This document shows positions 7,693 through 16,746 of a DNA stretch of 64,000 bases, in pieces. The notes under the pieces were generated by a model. That model saw only the letters and a list, made by a program, of their open reading frames with translations, was not told the origin of the DNA and ran no database searches. Within the stretch, counting starts at the first letter, position 1; each line of letters opens with the position of its first letter. Source of the stretch: Brevibacillus centrosporus (GTDB lineage Bacteria > Bacillota > Bacilli > Brevibacillales > Brevibacillaceae); the NCBI RefSeq assembly GCF_003710815.1, contig NZ_RHHP01000007.1, positions 62,001 to 126,000 on the forward strand, given 5' to 3'. The position numbers and the translations under genes are program-made.

Positions 7693-9366
7693 ATGGTAAT
7701 CGCACGAAAGGTTGATACAGATAGACTGCCTTCTACTGTTGCCCGTCCGGCAGCACGTCTCGGATTGTCGTATATCTGGGTGGCGTACATTGCCTTTGGG
7801 CTTGCAGCGATTGCTGGTATGGTGCAGGGCATGGTGCGCGGCGGGATCATGGAGCTTCCCAGCTGGACGAATTACTATCAGATCTTGACGGCCCACGGTG
7901 TGCTGATGGCACTTATTTTTACGACGTTTTTCATCGTTGGCTTTCTTCTGACAGGTGTAGCGCGCACAACTGGAGGTTCGCTTCACAAAACGGCACTCGG
8001 GTGGGGCTGGGCTGGCTGGATCCTGATGGTAGTCGGTACGCTGATGGCTGTTGTCACGATCCTGATGAACGAAGCTTCGGTCCTGTACACGTTTTATGCG
8101 CCGCTAAAAGCATCTCCGTTCTTCTACATCGGGGCAGCGCTTCTCGTCGTCGGCAGCTGGTTCGCAGGCTTTGCTGTCTTTGCCAGCTATCGCAAATGGA
8201 AAAAAGAGAATCCTGGAAAAATCTCTCCACTTTTTGTGTTCATGTCAGTGACGACGTTTGTGATGTGGATTATCGCGACGCTTCCCGTAGCGGTCGAGGT
8301 TATTTTTCAGCTAATCCCTTGGTCGCTGGGCATCTCGCCAACGATCAACATCATGCTGAGTCGTACCTTGTTCTGGTTCTTCGGACATCCACTAGTTTAC
8401 TTCTGGCTGATGCCGGCGTACATCGCATGGTATGTGTGTGTGCCGCGGATTATCGGCGGGCATGTTTTCAGTGACTCGCTCAGCCGTCTCGCGTTTATCC
8501 TCTTGCTGCTGTTCTCGATTCCGGTCGGCTTCCACCATCAGCTGATGGAGCCAGGGATCTCGGCTGGCTGGAAAATGATTCACGTGACATTGACGCTGAT
8601 TGTCGTCATCCCATCGCTCATGACAGCCTTCTCGATGTTTGCGATCTTCGAAACCACGGGACGCAAAAAGGGAGGAATCGGTCTCTTCGGCTGGCTGAAA
8701 AAGCTGCCCTGGACAGACGTACGCTTCTTCGCTCCGTTTGTAGGGATGCTCTTCTTTATCCCTGGCGGTGCAGGCGGTATTATCAACGCAAGTAACCAGA
8801 TCAATGCGGTTGTGCACAATACGATTTGGGTTACCGGGCACTTCCACATCACCGTGGGAGCAGCCGTAGCACTTACATTCTTTGGGGTCAGCTTCTGGCT
8901 CATCCCTGTACTGACAGGGCGGACTCTTACGCGCACGGCCAATCGGATGGGGATGGTCCAAACCGTATTCTGGGCAGTAGGGATGTTCCTGATGTCGTTT
9001 GCCATGCACACAATGGGTCTCTCGGGAGCTCCACGTCGGACTGACTATACGACCTACATGGATCATCCGACGGCATTGGGCTGGATGGATTATCAACGGG
9101 TGATGGCTTTTGGCGGAGGACTGCTGTTTGTGGCAGCGATCCTGCTGATTCTCATCCTCGTGTACCTGACCTTCTACGCACCAAAAGGCTACACCGAGTA
9201 TCCGATTGGGGAAACGGAAAAAGAGCAGCAGGTACCGCGCTTGCTGGAAAGATGGCCGGTATGGATTGGACTCGTCGCTTTCCTGATCGTGATGGCGTAC
9301 GGTTATCCGATCATGGAGCAGATTCATCATCAGGCCCCAGGCTCGCCGCCGTTTAAAACGTGGTGA
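7693..9366 (+). CDS. cbaA: ba3-type cytochrome c oxidase subunit I
   Basis: The protein is 557 residues with about 13 membrane helices. Heme and copper ligand motifs are visible: a His in the early AHGVLMALIF helix, FFGHPLVYFWLMPAY for CuB, FHHQLMEPG, and HNTIWVTGHFHITVG for the active-site and low-spin hemes. It catalyses oxygen reduction to water coupled to proton pumping. The B-type class fits the short subunit II and the IIa gene upstream. The ATG at 7693 follows GAGGTGATTTTAC. SCO1, a CuA assembly factor, is encoded elsewhere in the window. Confidence 0.96.
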   Translation: MVIARKVDTDRLPSTVARPAARLGLSYIWVAYIAFGLAAIAGMVQGMVRGGIMELPSWTNYYQILTAHGVLMALIFTTFFIVGFLLTGVARTTGGSLHKTALGWGWAGWILMVVGTLMAVVTILMNEASVLYTFYAPLKASPFFYIGAALLVVGSWFAGFAVFASYRKWKKENPGKISPLFVFMSVTTFVMWIIATLPVAVEVIFQLIPWSLGISPTINIMLSRTLFWFFGHPLVYFWLMPAYIAWYVCVPRIIGGHVFSDSLSRLAFILLLLFSIPVGFHHQLMEPGISAGWKMIHVTLTLIVVIPSLMTAFSMFAIFETTGRKKGGIGLFGWLKKLPWTDVRFFAPFVGMLFFIPGGAGGIINASNQINAVVHNTIWVTGHFHITVGAAVALTFFGVSFWLIPVLTGRTLTRTANRMGMVQTVFWAVGMFLMSFAMHTMGLSGAPRRTDYTTYMDHPTALGWMDYQRVMAFGGGLLFVAAILLILILVYLTFYAPKGYTEYPIGETEKEQQVPRLLERWPVWIGLVAFLIVMAYGYPIMEQIHHQAPGSPPFKTW

Positions 9367-9386
9367 TTCAAAAAATAATGGAACTC

Positions 9387-9425
9387 AAAAATCCACTCGT
9401 CTCATAAGAGCGAGTGGATTTTTCG
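9387..9425. terminator. Bidirectional terminator after the oxidase operon
   Basis: A stem of about 11 bp (arms 9388-9399 and 9411-9422) has A-rich and T-rich flanks, and so also serves the minus-strand genes to the right. Confidence 0.85.
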
Positions 9426-9433
9426 TTGAGCAT

Positions 9434-9535
9434 TTAGTAGTAAAGGGCAGCCAATTCTGTAAAGGCAAGAATCAGATACCCGATGGCAAGCAGCCATAGA
9501 GCGAGCAGTCTGAGGTCTTCCTCTTCAAATGGCAT
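9434..9535 (-). CDS. Small 33-residue membrane protein, unknown function
   Basis: An ATG at 9535 follows AAAGGAGGAGTCC and opens a 33-codon frame. It encodes an acidic N-terminus (MPFEEEDLR) followed by one hydrophobic helix ending in LAALYY. The strong ribosome-binding site and its position after the SDR gene on the same strand support a real gene. I do not recognise a family. Confidence 0.6.
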   Translation of the reverse strand: MPFEEEDLRLLALWLLAIGYLILAFTELAALYY

Positions 9536-9597
9536 GGGACTCCTCCTTTGTCTCTGGTTACTACCAAGGTATTCAAAAGGAGGGGCATTGGTTTAGC

Positions 9598-10353
9598 TTA
9601 TGGCAGGTAAATCATCTTTCTCGTCATGCCGCCATCGACGATCAGCTCTGTGCCCGTAATAAAATCGTTGTCCTTCTGGGTCAAAAATAGGCAGGCGCGG
9701 GCAATGTCATCGGGTACACCGACACGCCCTGCTGGATGCTGGGCATGATCCTCGGGACGCAGAGCGGAGTAGTCGCCATTTTCGATCCAGCCTGGAGAAA
9801 TTGCATTGACCCGGATACCGTCAGGACCGAGGGAAACAGCGAGTGCATGCGTCAAGGCGAGAATCCCGCCTTTGGAGGCTGCGTACGCTTCGCTATTGGG
9901 CTCAGACATGTGCGCACGCGAAGAGGACAGGTTGACAATGGCTCCTTTGCCCTGTCTTTTCATGATTTTGGCTGCCTCCCGCGAGCCGAGAAAGACGCTG
10001 CGCAGGTTGGTGTTGAGGATATGATCCCACGCTTCTACAGGGAGCTCGTAAGGGGATTCCCAAGTGGACAGCCCGGCGTTGTTGATCAGCACGTCCAATC
10101 GACCCCAGCGCGCGTCGACCATGTCCATCAGCTGTTCGATTTCGTGTGGCTGGCTGACATCTGTTTGGTGGAACGTGGCAGAACCAGTAGTAGCCGTGGA
10201 GGCTTGGATGGCTTGGGCGACAGCCTCTCCAGCTTCTCGGTTTCGTTCGGCGATGATGACATGCGCGCCATTGGCAGCGTACAAGGTGGCTACGGCACGT
10301 CCAATCCCGTTTCCGGCACCTGTGACGATGACAATGTTATCCATGAATGTCAT
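9598..10353 (-). CDS. SDR-family oxidoreductase
   Basis: The protein is 251 residues, a classical short-chain dehydrogenase. The Rossmann motif TGAGNGIG is at residues 11-18, NNAG at 91-94, a Ser at 143-145 and the catalytic Tyr157-x3-Lys161. The C-terminal half has the ISPGWIENGDY and FITGTELIVDGG motifs usual in glucose-dehydrogenase-like members. It would oxidise or reduce a small alcohol/carbonyl substrate with NAD(P); the substrate cannot be named. The start at 10353 follows GGAGGACAATAAC. It is divergent from a nitroreductase gene, with a shared 126-base control region. Confidence 0.9.
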   Translation of the reverse strand: MTFMDNIVIVTGAGNGIGRAVATLYAANGAHVIIAERNREAGEAVAQAIQASTATTGSATFHQTDVSQPHEIEQLMDMVDARWGRLDVLINNAGLSTWESPYELPVEAWDHILNTNLRSVFLGSREAAKIMKRQGKGAIVNLSSSRAHMSEPNSEAYAASKGGILALTHALAVSLGPDGIRVNAISPGWIENGDYSALRPEDHAQHPAGRVGVPDDIARACLFLTQKDNDFITGTELIVDGGMTRKMIYLP

Positions 10354-10479
10354 GTTATTGTCCTCCTAACAATAGAAAAGTGAGATTGAAAAATATAGTT
10401 GCGAAAAATACCTAACTATAATAAAGTAAGTAATGTTCGTATTATGAATCAACTGTGTGAAACAAAAGGAGGCCCTCAC

Positions 10480-11112
10480 ATGCAAACAGATCAGAAATTA
10501 ACAGCCGAACAGGCGATGGAAGCAAGACATAGCGTACGTAAATACGACCCGAATGTAGCGATCCCTCAAGGGGAATTGAACGAAATCCTGCGTCTGGCAG
10601 CTAGCGCGCCATCCTCATGGAACCTGCAGCACTGGCGCTTTCTGGTCGTAACCGATCCGGCTATCAAGCAAAAGCTGCTACCAATCGCGTACAACCAGCA
10701 GCAAGTCATAGATGCCTATGCTACTATCATCATACTGGGAGATCTGGAAGCAGACAAGGCTGCGACTGTCGTGTACGACCAAGCGCTGGCAAAGGGCCTG
10801 GTTTCTCAGCAAGTTCGCGATACGATGATTTCCCAAGTCGAGAATGCGTATAAAAACAATCCGGAAATGGCACGCGATGAAGCGATCCGCAATTCCTCCT
10901 ACGCTGCTATGCAGTTGATGCTGGCTGCCAAAGCGAAAGGCTATGACACTTGCCCAATGGGAGGCTACGACAAAGCGAAGCTCGTAGAAGCCTTGAACAT
11001 CCCGTCCCGTTATATCCCATCGCTAATGCTCACCATCGGGAAAGCCGCCGTGCAAGCACATCCAACAGATCGCCTCGGACTGGACCAGCTGGTTATTGAA
11101 AACAGTTTCTAA
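10480..11112 (+). CDS. Nitroreductase-family flavoprotein
   Basis: The protein is 210 residues from the ATG at 10480, preceded by AAAGGAGGCCCTCAC; the longer frame from 10399 has no site. The FMN-binding motifs of the family are present: RHSVRKYDP near residue 13, ASAPSSWNLQHWRF, and DTCPMGGYD toward the C-terminus. Relatives such as B. subtilis MhqN/YodC are induced by quinones or nitroaromatics. The start-proximal region contains a TATAGTT...AACTATA dyad (about 10395-10421) that might bind a stress regulator (inference). Confidence 0.9.
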   Translation: MQTDQKLTAEQAMEARHSVRKYDPNVAIPQGELNEILRLAASAPSSWNLQHWRFLVVTDPAIKQKLLPIAYNQQQVIDAYATIIILGDLEADKAATVVYDQALAKGLVSQQVRDTMISQVENAYKNNPEMARDEAIRNSSYAAMQLMLAAKAKGYDTCPMGGYDKAKLVEALNIPSRYIPSLMLTIGKAAVQAHPTDRLGLDQLVIENSF

Positions 11113-11120
11113 AGCAAGCA

Positions 11121-11151
11121 AAGGGAGCGCTAACGTTAGCGTTCCCTTTTT
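11121..11151 (+). terminator. Terminator of the nitroreductase gene
   Basis: Nearly perfect 14-bp arms (11121-11134 and 11135-11148, one G-T pair) are followed by TTTTT. Confidence 0.85.
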
Positions 11152-11160
11152 CAACGTATA

Positions 11161-11261
11161 GGAATTTATAAGCGATAGGCTTATGAATTCCGGAGCGCAT
11201 AAAAACCTACCGCTAAAACGCGATCGCTCCTCTTTGAAAAGTCCTCGAAAGAGGTTTTTTT
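11161..11261 (+). other. Cluster of three hairpins, possible small RNA
   Basis: Three consecutive inverted repeats fill this gene-free stretch. The first has 13-bp arms at 11161-11173 and 11179-11191 with one mismatch. The second pairs GGAGCG (11192-11197) with CGCTCC (11225-11230). The third is a terminator (11229-11261) with a seven-T tail. No promoter is obvious and no protein is encoded. Confidence 0.4.
11229..11261 (+). terminator. Isolated terminator hairpin
   Basis: CCTCTTT (11229-11235) pairs with AAAGAGG (11248-11254) and is followed by TTTTTTT. No gene upstream on this strand needs it, because the nitroreductase already has its own terminator. Confidence 0.6.
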
Positions 11262-11274
11262 ATGTAAACGAGAT

Positions 11275-11576
11275 TCAACGATCAAACCTGAGCACGACTG
11301 AGTCTTGAATTGGCCGATAGCCAATCGCCTGATAGATCCGGTTTGAGGTCGGATTGGCGAGATCGGTGTAAAGGGAGCAGAACTGGTAGCCCGCATCCAA
11401 AAGCTGTTGACTGAGTATAGCGACGCATGTGGACGCGTAGCCATTTTTGCGCCTGCTCAGCGGCTTTTTGAGCCTGGACACCGCTGCCAGCAAGGATGAA
11501 GTGATGCCCGCTGTTCCATGAAGCTTTGGCCTTTTTCCAGCACATCCACAGCGCGGGTAAAGGTCTGCCATTCCAT
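11275..11576 (-). pseudogene. Remnant of a GNAT acetyltransferase gene
   Basis: An ATG at 11576 with GGGAGGG upstream starts a frame (MEWQTFTRAVDVLEKGQSFM...) that stops after about 39 codons. Another frame then carries a typical GNAT C-terminus (GYASTCVAILSQQLLDAGYQ, LYTDLANPTSNRIYQAIGYR) to a stop at 11275. The middle of the protein, roughly 200 residues including most of the acetyl-CoA site, is missing and the two parts are out of frame. This is a deletion-plus-frameshift relic. Confidence 0.8.
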
Positions 11577-11844
11577 GCGAATCCCTCCCGATTTGACCGA
11601 TTCATTTATGCTTTCACTAAAAGATAACTGGTAATAAAAGGAGTGTCTAGAGGGTAGCACGCAAGCAAGCCCCATTTTCTACCATACGTGTAAATACGCA
11701 TTCGCAACGCTAGGTCGCTGGTCATTCCGGGTTGGAAAAATCGCCTGATTACCTTCTCCGTCCGCTTGGCGCCGCGCAAGCTTGTGACTGCGATCGCGCG
11801 TCGGGTACAGAGCAAGGTGTAGGCAGGGATAGTCGCGGCTCTTC
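11577..11844. other. Gene-free stretch, nothing identified
   Basis: This lies between the GNAT relic and the kinase gene. A 69-codon frame on the minus strand (11606-11815) has no ribosome-binding site or recognisable domain, so I do not call it. Confidence 0.5.
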
Positions 11845-13257
11845 CTACCCTTTTGTCGCTATGTTTATGGTCTTGGCTGCTGGGAGCTCGACTGTGATCG
11901 TAGTTCCTTCTCCGAGCGTGCTGTTGACGTACAACCGCCCACGATGCAGCTCGACGATTTCCTTGCAGATGGCTAGTCCCAGTCCACTTCCGGACTGCTT
12001 GGATCGACCCTTGTAAAACTTCCCGGTAATATGAGGGAGGTCGTCTGCATCGATGCCCTCGCCGGTATCCCCAACGGAGATCATCAGTCTGCCGCCGGTT
12101 TCCGTGGCGGTAACCGTGATGATGCCGTCGCGGGGGGTAAATTTGAAGGCGTTGTCGAGCAAATTGACAAACACCTGCTTGAGACGGTTGAAATCGCCCA
12201 TGATCGCGAGGGGAGCAGGGGGAATCTCCAGCTGGAGCGCTACCTGTTTTTCCTGGGAGCGAATCGCGAATTGCAGGTGAACGTCGTCTAATACCTCCCG
12301 CAGATCCATGCGCTCCAATGACAGCTTCATTTCCCCAGATTGAAACTTGGAGAAGTCGAGCAGCTCCTCCACGATTCCGATCAGGCGGTCCGTTTCCTTG
12401 GAGATGACCTCCAGCCCGAGCATCGTCTCTTCAGGCTCCTCCAGCCCTCCCGAGATCAGCGTTTCGCCCCAGCCTTTGATGGACGTCAGCGGGGTGCGCA
12501 GCTCATGGGAAACGGAGGAGATAAAGTCGTTTTTCAGCTTTTCATTTTTCCCGATCTCCGCTGCCATGTAGTTAAATGTCTCAGCGAGCGTGCCTACCTC
12601 ATCGTCGTAGCGTTTGGCGGCACGAGCCGAGTAGTTTCCTTTTGCCATTTGGATCGCGGCTTTGGTCAGGTCCTCGATCGGGTCCACGATACGCTTGGCG
12701 ATGATCAGGCTGAGGGCAAAGGCAAAGAACACCACGCCCGCTCCGACACCCGCTCCGTACAAAGCAATCTGGTTGACGGCGTGATATAGCGGCTCGGCTG
12801 AAATCGTATAGCGCAGGACCCCGGCATATTCCCCTTGGAAGGTAAGCGGCGTGGACACTGCGATGACGCGTTCGCGAGTCTGCGGGCTTTTCCCCACATG
12901 AATCCCTGTCAAGCCCCTCAGAGCATCGGAAACATCAGGTGTATCAATGATTTCTCCTGTTTGAAAACCATATGAATTCAAAATGACCTTTCCACTTACA
13001 TCGAGCACTTCGATTTTTGCGTACTCTTCGTTCGAGGCGTTCTCCAAAATGTAGCGCGCCTTGTCTTTGAGGCGATAGCCGGTAGCGTACTTGTTGATAA
13101 AATTGGTATAAGTCGTGGAGCGGGTCACCAACGCTTCGGTAGCTGTGCCGAAGTAGTAGGTGTGCACGGCCCAATAAAACAACCCTTCCAGCACCAGAAC
13201 GATCAAGAGCAGGATCAGGCCGAAATAAACAATCAGCCGGGTCCTAATTCCCTTCAT
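11845..13257 (-). CDS. Sensor histidine kinase with HAMP domain
   Basis: The protein is 470 residues. The start is the ATG at 13257, preceded by AAAGGACG, and it overlaps the end of the response regulator gene by 14 bases. It has a membrane segment near 8-30, an extracytoplasmic sensor region to about 170, a second membrane segment and HAMP (VDPIEDLTKAAIQMAKGNYS). HisKA follows with the acceptor His in SSVSHELRTPLTSIKGWGET, then the ATPase boxes (LLDNAFKF, VGDTGEGI, GSGLGLAI). It is the last gene of a lipoprotein-regulator-kinase operon, so the lipoprotein may supply or modulate the signal (inference). Confidence 0.94.
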   Translation of the reverse strand: MKGIRTRLIVYFGLILLLIVLVLEGLFYWAVHTYYFGTATEALVTRSTTYTNFINKYATGYRLKDKARYILENASNEEYAKIEVLDVSGKVILNSYGFQTGEIIDTPDVSDALRGLTGIHVGKSPQTRERVIAVSTPLTFQGEYAGVLRYTISAEPLYHAVNQIALYGAGVGAGVVFFAFALSLIIAKRIVDPIEDLTKAAIQMAKGNYSARAAKRYDDEVGTLAETFNYMAAEIGKNEKLKNDFISSVSHELRTPLTSIKGWGETLISGGLEEPEETMLGLEVISKETDRLIGIVEELLDFSKFQSGEMKLSLERMDLREVLDDVHLQFAIRSQEKQVALQLEIPPAPLAIMGDFNRLKQVFVNLLDNAFKFTPRDGIITVTATETGGRLMISVGDTGEGIDADDLPHITGKFYKGRSKQSGSGLGLAICKEIVELHRGRLYVNSTLGEGTTITVELPAAKTINIATKG

Positions 13258-13951
13258 CGGTAACGTCCTTTCGCCATAGGTAGCCATAGCCCCATACCGT
13301 CTCCAGGAAGGCGGGGTGGGCGGGATCGTATTCGATTTTTTGGCGGATGCGGCGAATGTTGACATCGACGATTTTCAAGTCGCCGACGAAGAATTGACCC
13401 CATACGGCAGTCAGAATTTCGTCGCGGCTGATCGCTTTGTTCGCATTCTCCGCCAGCAGCTTGATAATCGCAAACTCTTTGGGGGTCAGGACGATTTCCT
13501 GATCCTTTTTGATCAGCTTCCGTTCATCCAAAAGCAACGTAAAGGGATGAATGTCGATTTCATTTTTTTCAACAGGAGCCTCGATAGGGGTTAGCCGGCG
13601 GTGCAGCGCTTTTACACGCGCCAACAGCTCTGCCGGACTGAACGGCTTGCTTACGTAGTCGTCGGCCCCGAATTCCAAGCCCATTACTTTATCGAGCTCC
13701 TGGCTTTTCGCGGTCAGCATGATGATCCCGAGGCGAGGATATTTTTTTCGCAGCAGACCGCATACCTCGAAGCCGTCCATGCCCGGCAGCATGACATCCA
13801 GGATCGCGATCTCCAAATTCTGTTGGCTGTCCGCAAGCTCCAGTGCTTCTTCCCCAGTCGTTGCCTCCACGACTTCAAAGCCTTCCCGCTTCAGGTTGAT
13901 GCGGACAAAATCGCGAATGGACTTTTCATCTTCCAGCAGCAGCACTTTCAT
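13244..13951 (-). CDS. OmpR-family response regulator
   Basis: The protein is 235 residues. The receiver domain has EDE at 7-9, the phospho-acceptor Asp52 (AILDVMLPG), Thr in IMLTAK and Lys in YVSKPF. The C-terminal winged helix (LTPKEFAIIKLLAENANKAI, then VWGYGYLWR) binds DNA. The start follows AAAGGAGCGAACACG. It is translationally coupled to the kinase. The upstream lipoprotein gene ends 48 bases before it on the same strand. Confidence 0.95.
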   Translation of the reverse strand: MKVLLLEDEKSIRDFVRINLKREGFEVVEATTGEEALELADSQQNLEIAILDVMLPGMDGFEVCGLLRKKYPRLGIIMLTAKSQELDKVMGLEFGADDYVSKPFSPAELLARVKALHRRLTPIEAPVEKNEIDIHPFTLLLDERKLIKKDQEIVLTPKEFAIIKLLAENANKAISRDEILTAVWGQFFVGDLKIVDVNIRRIRQKIEYDPAHPAFLETVWGYGYLWRKDVTDEGN

Positions 13952-13999
13952 CGTGTTCGCTCCTTTCCTGTATAGCTTGTGACGATTGTCGCTCCTCGA

Positions 14000-15364
14000 T
14001 TAAAGGGGAATCCGCAACGGGCGGTAAAGCTGACGGATCTCATCCTGTGTCAGTAGCATCGCCTTGTACTTCTGCAAGGAGGCGGAGTCCAGATCTGGCG
14101 TTCCCTGAGGGGAAATCGCTACGAGTACCTGCTTTCCCTCTTCTTTCAGTAAGACATAAGGAGCATGCTTTTGTTTGAGCTGGTCCTCGACCTGGCTCCA
14201 GGACTTTTGCGGGATCGTATGCAGAGCAAGCAGCTCCGCTTTTGCCTTCGTTTCCTCGTCAAAATAGAGCAGGTGAATGATGGGAGAATCGGACTCTTGC
14301 CCGATTTCGATCGTATATCGATCGCCCCATTTTTTTGGAATGCGAAAATCGATGGCATTTCCGTAATTTTGGTAATGGTCTTCGACGTGAGTCAAGCCAA
14401 AAGCCCCATCCCAACGGTAATAAGACGATATCCACGGGATGGCCACCATAGGCAGATCGTCCGTGCCTTTTGGCTGCGTACTTACGCCGATCTCGATGAT
14501 TCCATCGCCATTGATGTCCTCGCTGTACAACGGATAGGGCTTGAACGTCAAATCCATCTGTCCCTCGACTTTTGCCAGCGGATTGCGCAGCTGCCCGTTC
14601 TCCAGCAGCAAGAGATCGGTCGAAGCCGAATGCGCACCAAGCCCTGCTTCCACGAACAATCCGTTCTGCTTCTCGGAGGCTTTCCCGATCAATGCCTGTT
14701 CATAGCCATTTACCCCGCCATCGAGGGCGAGCTCTGCGATCTTGTCGAGTTTGTCATGGGACACCCCGTAGATTTGCGCCTGGGAAGTCAGATTGTTGTG
14801 GTCATGGATCACGAGAGCGAGCTCCGCCTGATCGTCTCCCGTCAAATCGCCAACGGCCAAGACGGAATACGTCTGCTTCAACAGCTCCTTCAGGTTCCCT
14901 TCTGCGAGGGAGAAGACAGAAAGCTCTTTGTTCAGATCGTCACCTCCGCCAAAACCGATCAGCATTTCAGGGATGTGGTCTCCCGTCATGTCCAAAAATT
15001 GAACGTAATCAAGCTCGCTCCCAATGCCTGTATAGGTGGCTACCTTTGACCAGCTGCCTTGCTTTTGGGAGAGGATCAATACGCCGATTTCATAGTCGGT
15101 TTTTTCCGACTTGTAAAAGGCAGTGACCTCTGGGGAGCCATCTCCGTTCAAATCCTGCAGCGAAACGGCACTAGACTCGTCAGGATGCAGGGGTACAGTC
15201 AATTGAGAGCCGGGCGGCAAAAACTGCATTACCGCCTGATTGATCGATTGCTGGTCACCATCTGCGGAAGGTGCCCGCATCAATTCGTTAGGCGTATCGG
15301 TTAGACCGCATCCACTCAGAAGTGTGTAGGTGATTGTGGCAGCGTATAGCCATGCCTTTTTCAT
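14000..15364 (-). CDS. Lipoprotein with FG-GAP/VCBS-like repeats
   Basis: The protein is 454 residues with a lipoprotein signal peptide: a charged start, a hydrophobic stretch and the lipobox LLSGC. The mature part contains repeated short acidic motifs of the integrin-alpha/FG-GAP kind, such as DLNGDGSPEVTAF, DMTGDHIPEMLIGF, DLTGDDQAELALV and DINGDGIIEIGV. These usually bind calcium in beta-propeller blades. It should sit on the outer face of the membrane. It heads an operon with a two-component system, so it may act as a sensory partner or be its regulated product. No enzyme motif is visible. Confidence 0.82.
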   Translation of the reverse strand: MKKAWLYAATITYTLLSGCGLTDTPNELMRAPSADGDQQSINQAVMQFLPPGSQLTVPLHPDESSAVSLQDLNGDGSPEVTAFYKSEKTDYEIGVLILSQKQGSWSKVATYTGIGSELDYVQFLDMTGDHIPEMLIGFGGGDDLNKELSVFSLAEGNLKELLKQTYSVLAVGDLTGDDQAELALVIHDHNNLTSQAQIYGVSHDKLDKIAELALDGGVNGYEQALIGKASEKQNGLFVEAGLGAHSASTDLLLLENGQLRNPLAKVEGQMDLTFKPYPLYSEDINGDGIIEIGVSTQPKGTDDLPMVAIPWISSYYRWDGAFGLTHVEDHYQNYGNAIDFRIPKKWGDRYTIEIGQESDSPIIHLLYFDEETKAKAELLALHTIPQKSWSQVEDQLKQKHAPYVLLKEEGKQVLVAISPQGTPDLDSASLQKYKAMLLTQDEIRQLYRPLRIPL

Positions 15365-15657
15365 GAGGAAGATTCCTTTCTGCTCTTAGGTCGATTGACT
15401 CTATTGTAGCCTGACAGACTCATAAAGTTGTTGCAAACCGGTTAAAAAACCCCTGTGAGACTTATGTGCTAAGAAGTATCCGTTTTTAGAGGAAAGCCAG
15501 CATCTGCTCATCTGATAAAAAAGAACGAAGAAAACAGGAAAATATTACTTGCAACATTTGGCTTATCCCACTCGTTAAGAATACGAAAGGGAAGGGTATA
15601 CATGGGTGTAACGATTTGGAAATAGACAAAAGAACCCGGTAGAAGGAGGACGATAGT
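15365..15657. other. Divergent control region, 293 bases
   Basis: This separates the minus-strand lipoprotein operon from the plus-strand exported protein gene. I see no coding frame with a ribosome-binding site and no strong hairpin. It should hold promoters for both directions but none is convincing by eye. Confidence 0.4.
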
Positions 15658-16608
15658 ATGAAAGCATGGTATAAATCTTTGGTGGCTGTCGCATGCAGCG
15701 GCGCAATTCTCTTTGGCGCGGGCCTGGGGGCTGATCCGGTTCAAGCGAAAGCAATCAACACGCAGTCTTTTGCATCCGTTGTCCTATTGCCGCCTCAGAC
15801 GAACATTCCATTTCAGATTCAATTTGTGGATGGCTTCAAGGTCAATGTGACGAACGGTTTGACAAAAGCAGTCAGTACCTTTGATGTGTCTGCCAATAAA
15901 GCGACATATGTACGACAAGGAGTGTACCAAGGAAACGGCAAGCTGGCAAAGAAAATGAACGGTTTCTCGCAAAAGCTGGCCCAGCTGATCCCGTACTATG
16001 ATGCCAATGGCAATCTGCGCTGGAAAGGTCAGCAAATCATTTGGGGCGTAAACGGGGAAGACCGCATCGCTGTTGCGACCAGCGTCTGGAACGTCGTGGA
16101 TCAAAAGCCGCAGCTGCTCAGCGTTTCCGTACAAAAGGCGGACTGGGACAACTTGCCGTCCACGGAGGTAGATGTCAACAGCGGCTTCAGCATGGGGAAA
16201 GACATTACCTATGTACTGGACACCAAGTACGCGGATGTGACAGGGGATGGTGTGAAGGACCACATCTTCTTGATTGGAGATAAAATGGGCAGCGCCATGA
16301 ACCTGCGAGCAGATCATCTTCGCGTCGTTGTACGTGAAGGGGAGTCCAACCAGCAAACCTTCATTTCCGTAGGTCAACGGGACAGCGGCCATCTGCCAAA
16401 GCTCGCGATCGCGCATGGCAATCCGGATGGAATCAAAGACATCCTGGTAACCATGCCAAATGCAACGGGGGATACTTACAGCCTGTTGACCTGGAAGGAC
16501 AATCGACCTGCGGCAATCGTAGACCAGGCGCAGCTGAACGCACGAAGCGTTTACCAGCCCGTCATCGGTGCTTACGGGGAAGCGGTTGCGATGAATAAAG
16601 GGAAGTAA
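15658..16608 (+). CDS. Exported protein of unknown function, calcium-loop motif
   Basis: The protein is 316 residues with a Sec signal peptide cleaved after about residue 30 (PVQA-KA). The mature part has an acidic DVTGDGVKDHIFLIGD loop and a later GNPDGIKDILV segment. Both resemble the FG-GAP loops in the lipoprotein encoded divergently next door. Tight arrangement with that operon suggests a related envelope role or control by the same two-component system (inference). The ATG follows GAAGGAGGACGATAGT. No catalytic motif is recognised. Confidence 0.8.
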   Translation: MKAWYKSLVAVACSGAILFGAGLGADPVQAKAINTQSFASVVLLPPQTNIPFQIQFVDGFKVNVTNGLTKAVSTFDVSANKATYVRQGVYQGNGKLAKKMNGFSQKLAQLIPYYDANGNLRWKGQQIIWGVNGEDRIAVATSVWNVVDQKPQLLSVSVQKADWDNLPSTEVDVNSGFSMGKDITYVLDTKYADVTGDGVKDHIFLIGDKMGSAMNLRADHLRVVVREGESNQQTFISVGQRDSGHLPKLAIAHGNPDGIKDILVTMPNATGDTYSLLTWKDNRPAAIVDQAQLNARSVYQPVIGAYGEAVAMNKGK

Positions 16609-16639
16609 TTCAAAAGAACCAAGATCTCCGGAAGGAAGG

Positions 16640-16680
16640 AAAGCTCCTTTTTCACGATGTGAAGAAGGGGCTTTTTGTTT
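16640..16680 (+). terminator. Terminator of the exported protein gene
   Basis: Stem arms at 16640-16655 and 16659-16674 are followed by a T-rich tail. Confidence 0.75.
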
Positions 16681-16746
16681 TTATGCCAGAAAGAATAGCC
16701 AAACCTGCCTTTTGGCGTTTCGCTAAGCGATAAAAAAGTGATTAAA

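Noticed and set aside
11606..11815. 69-codon minus-strand frame upstream of the GNAT relic
   Set aside because: It has no good initiation site and no known domain; there is not enough to call a gene.
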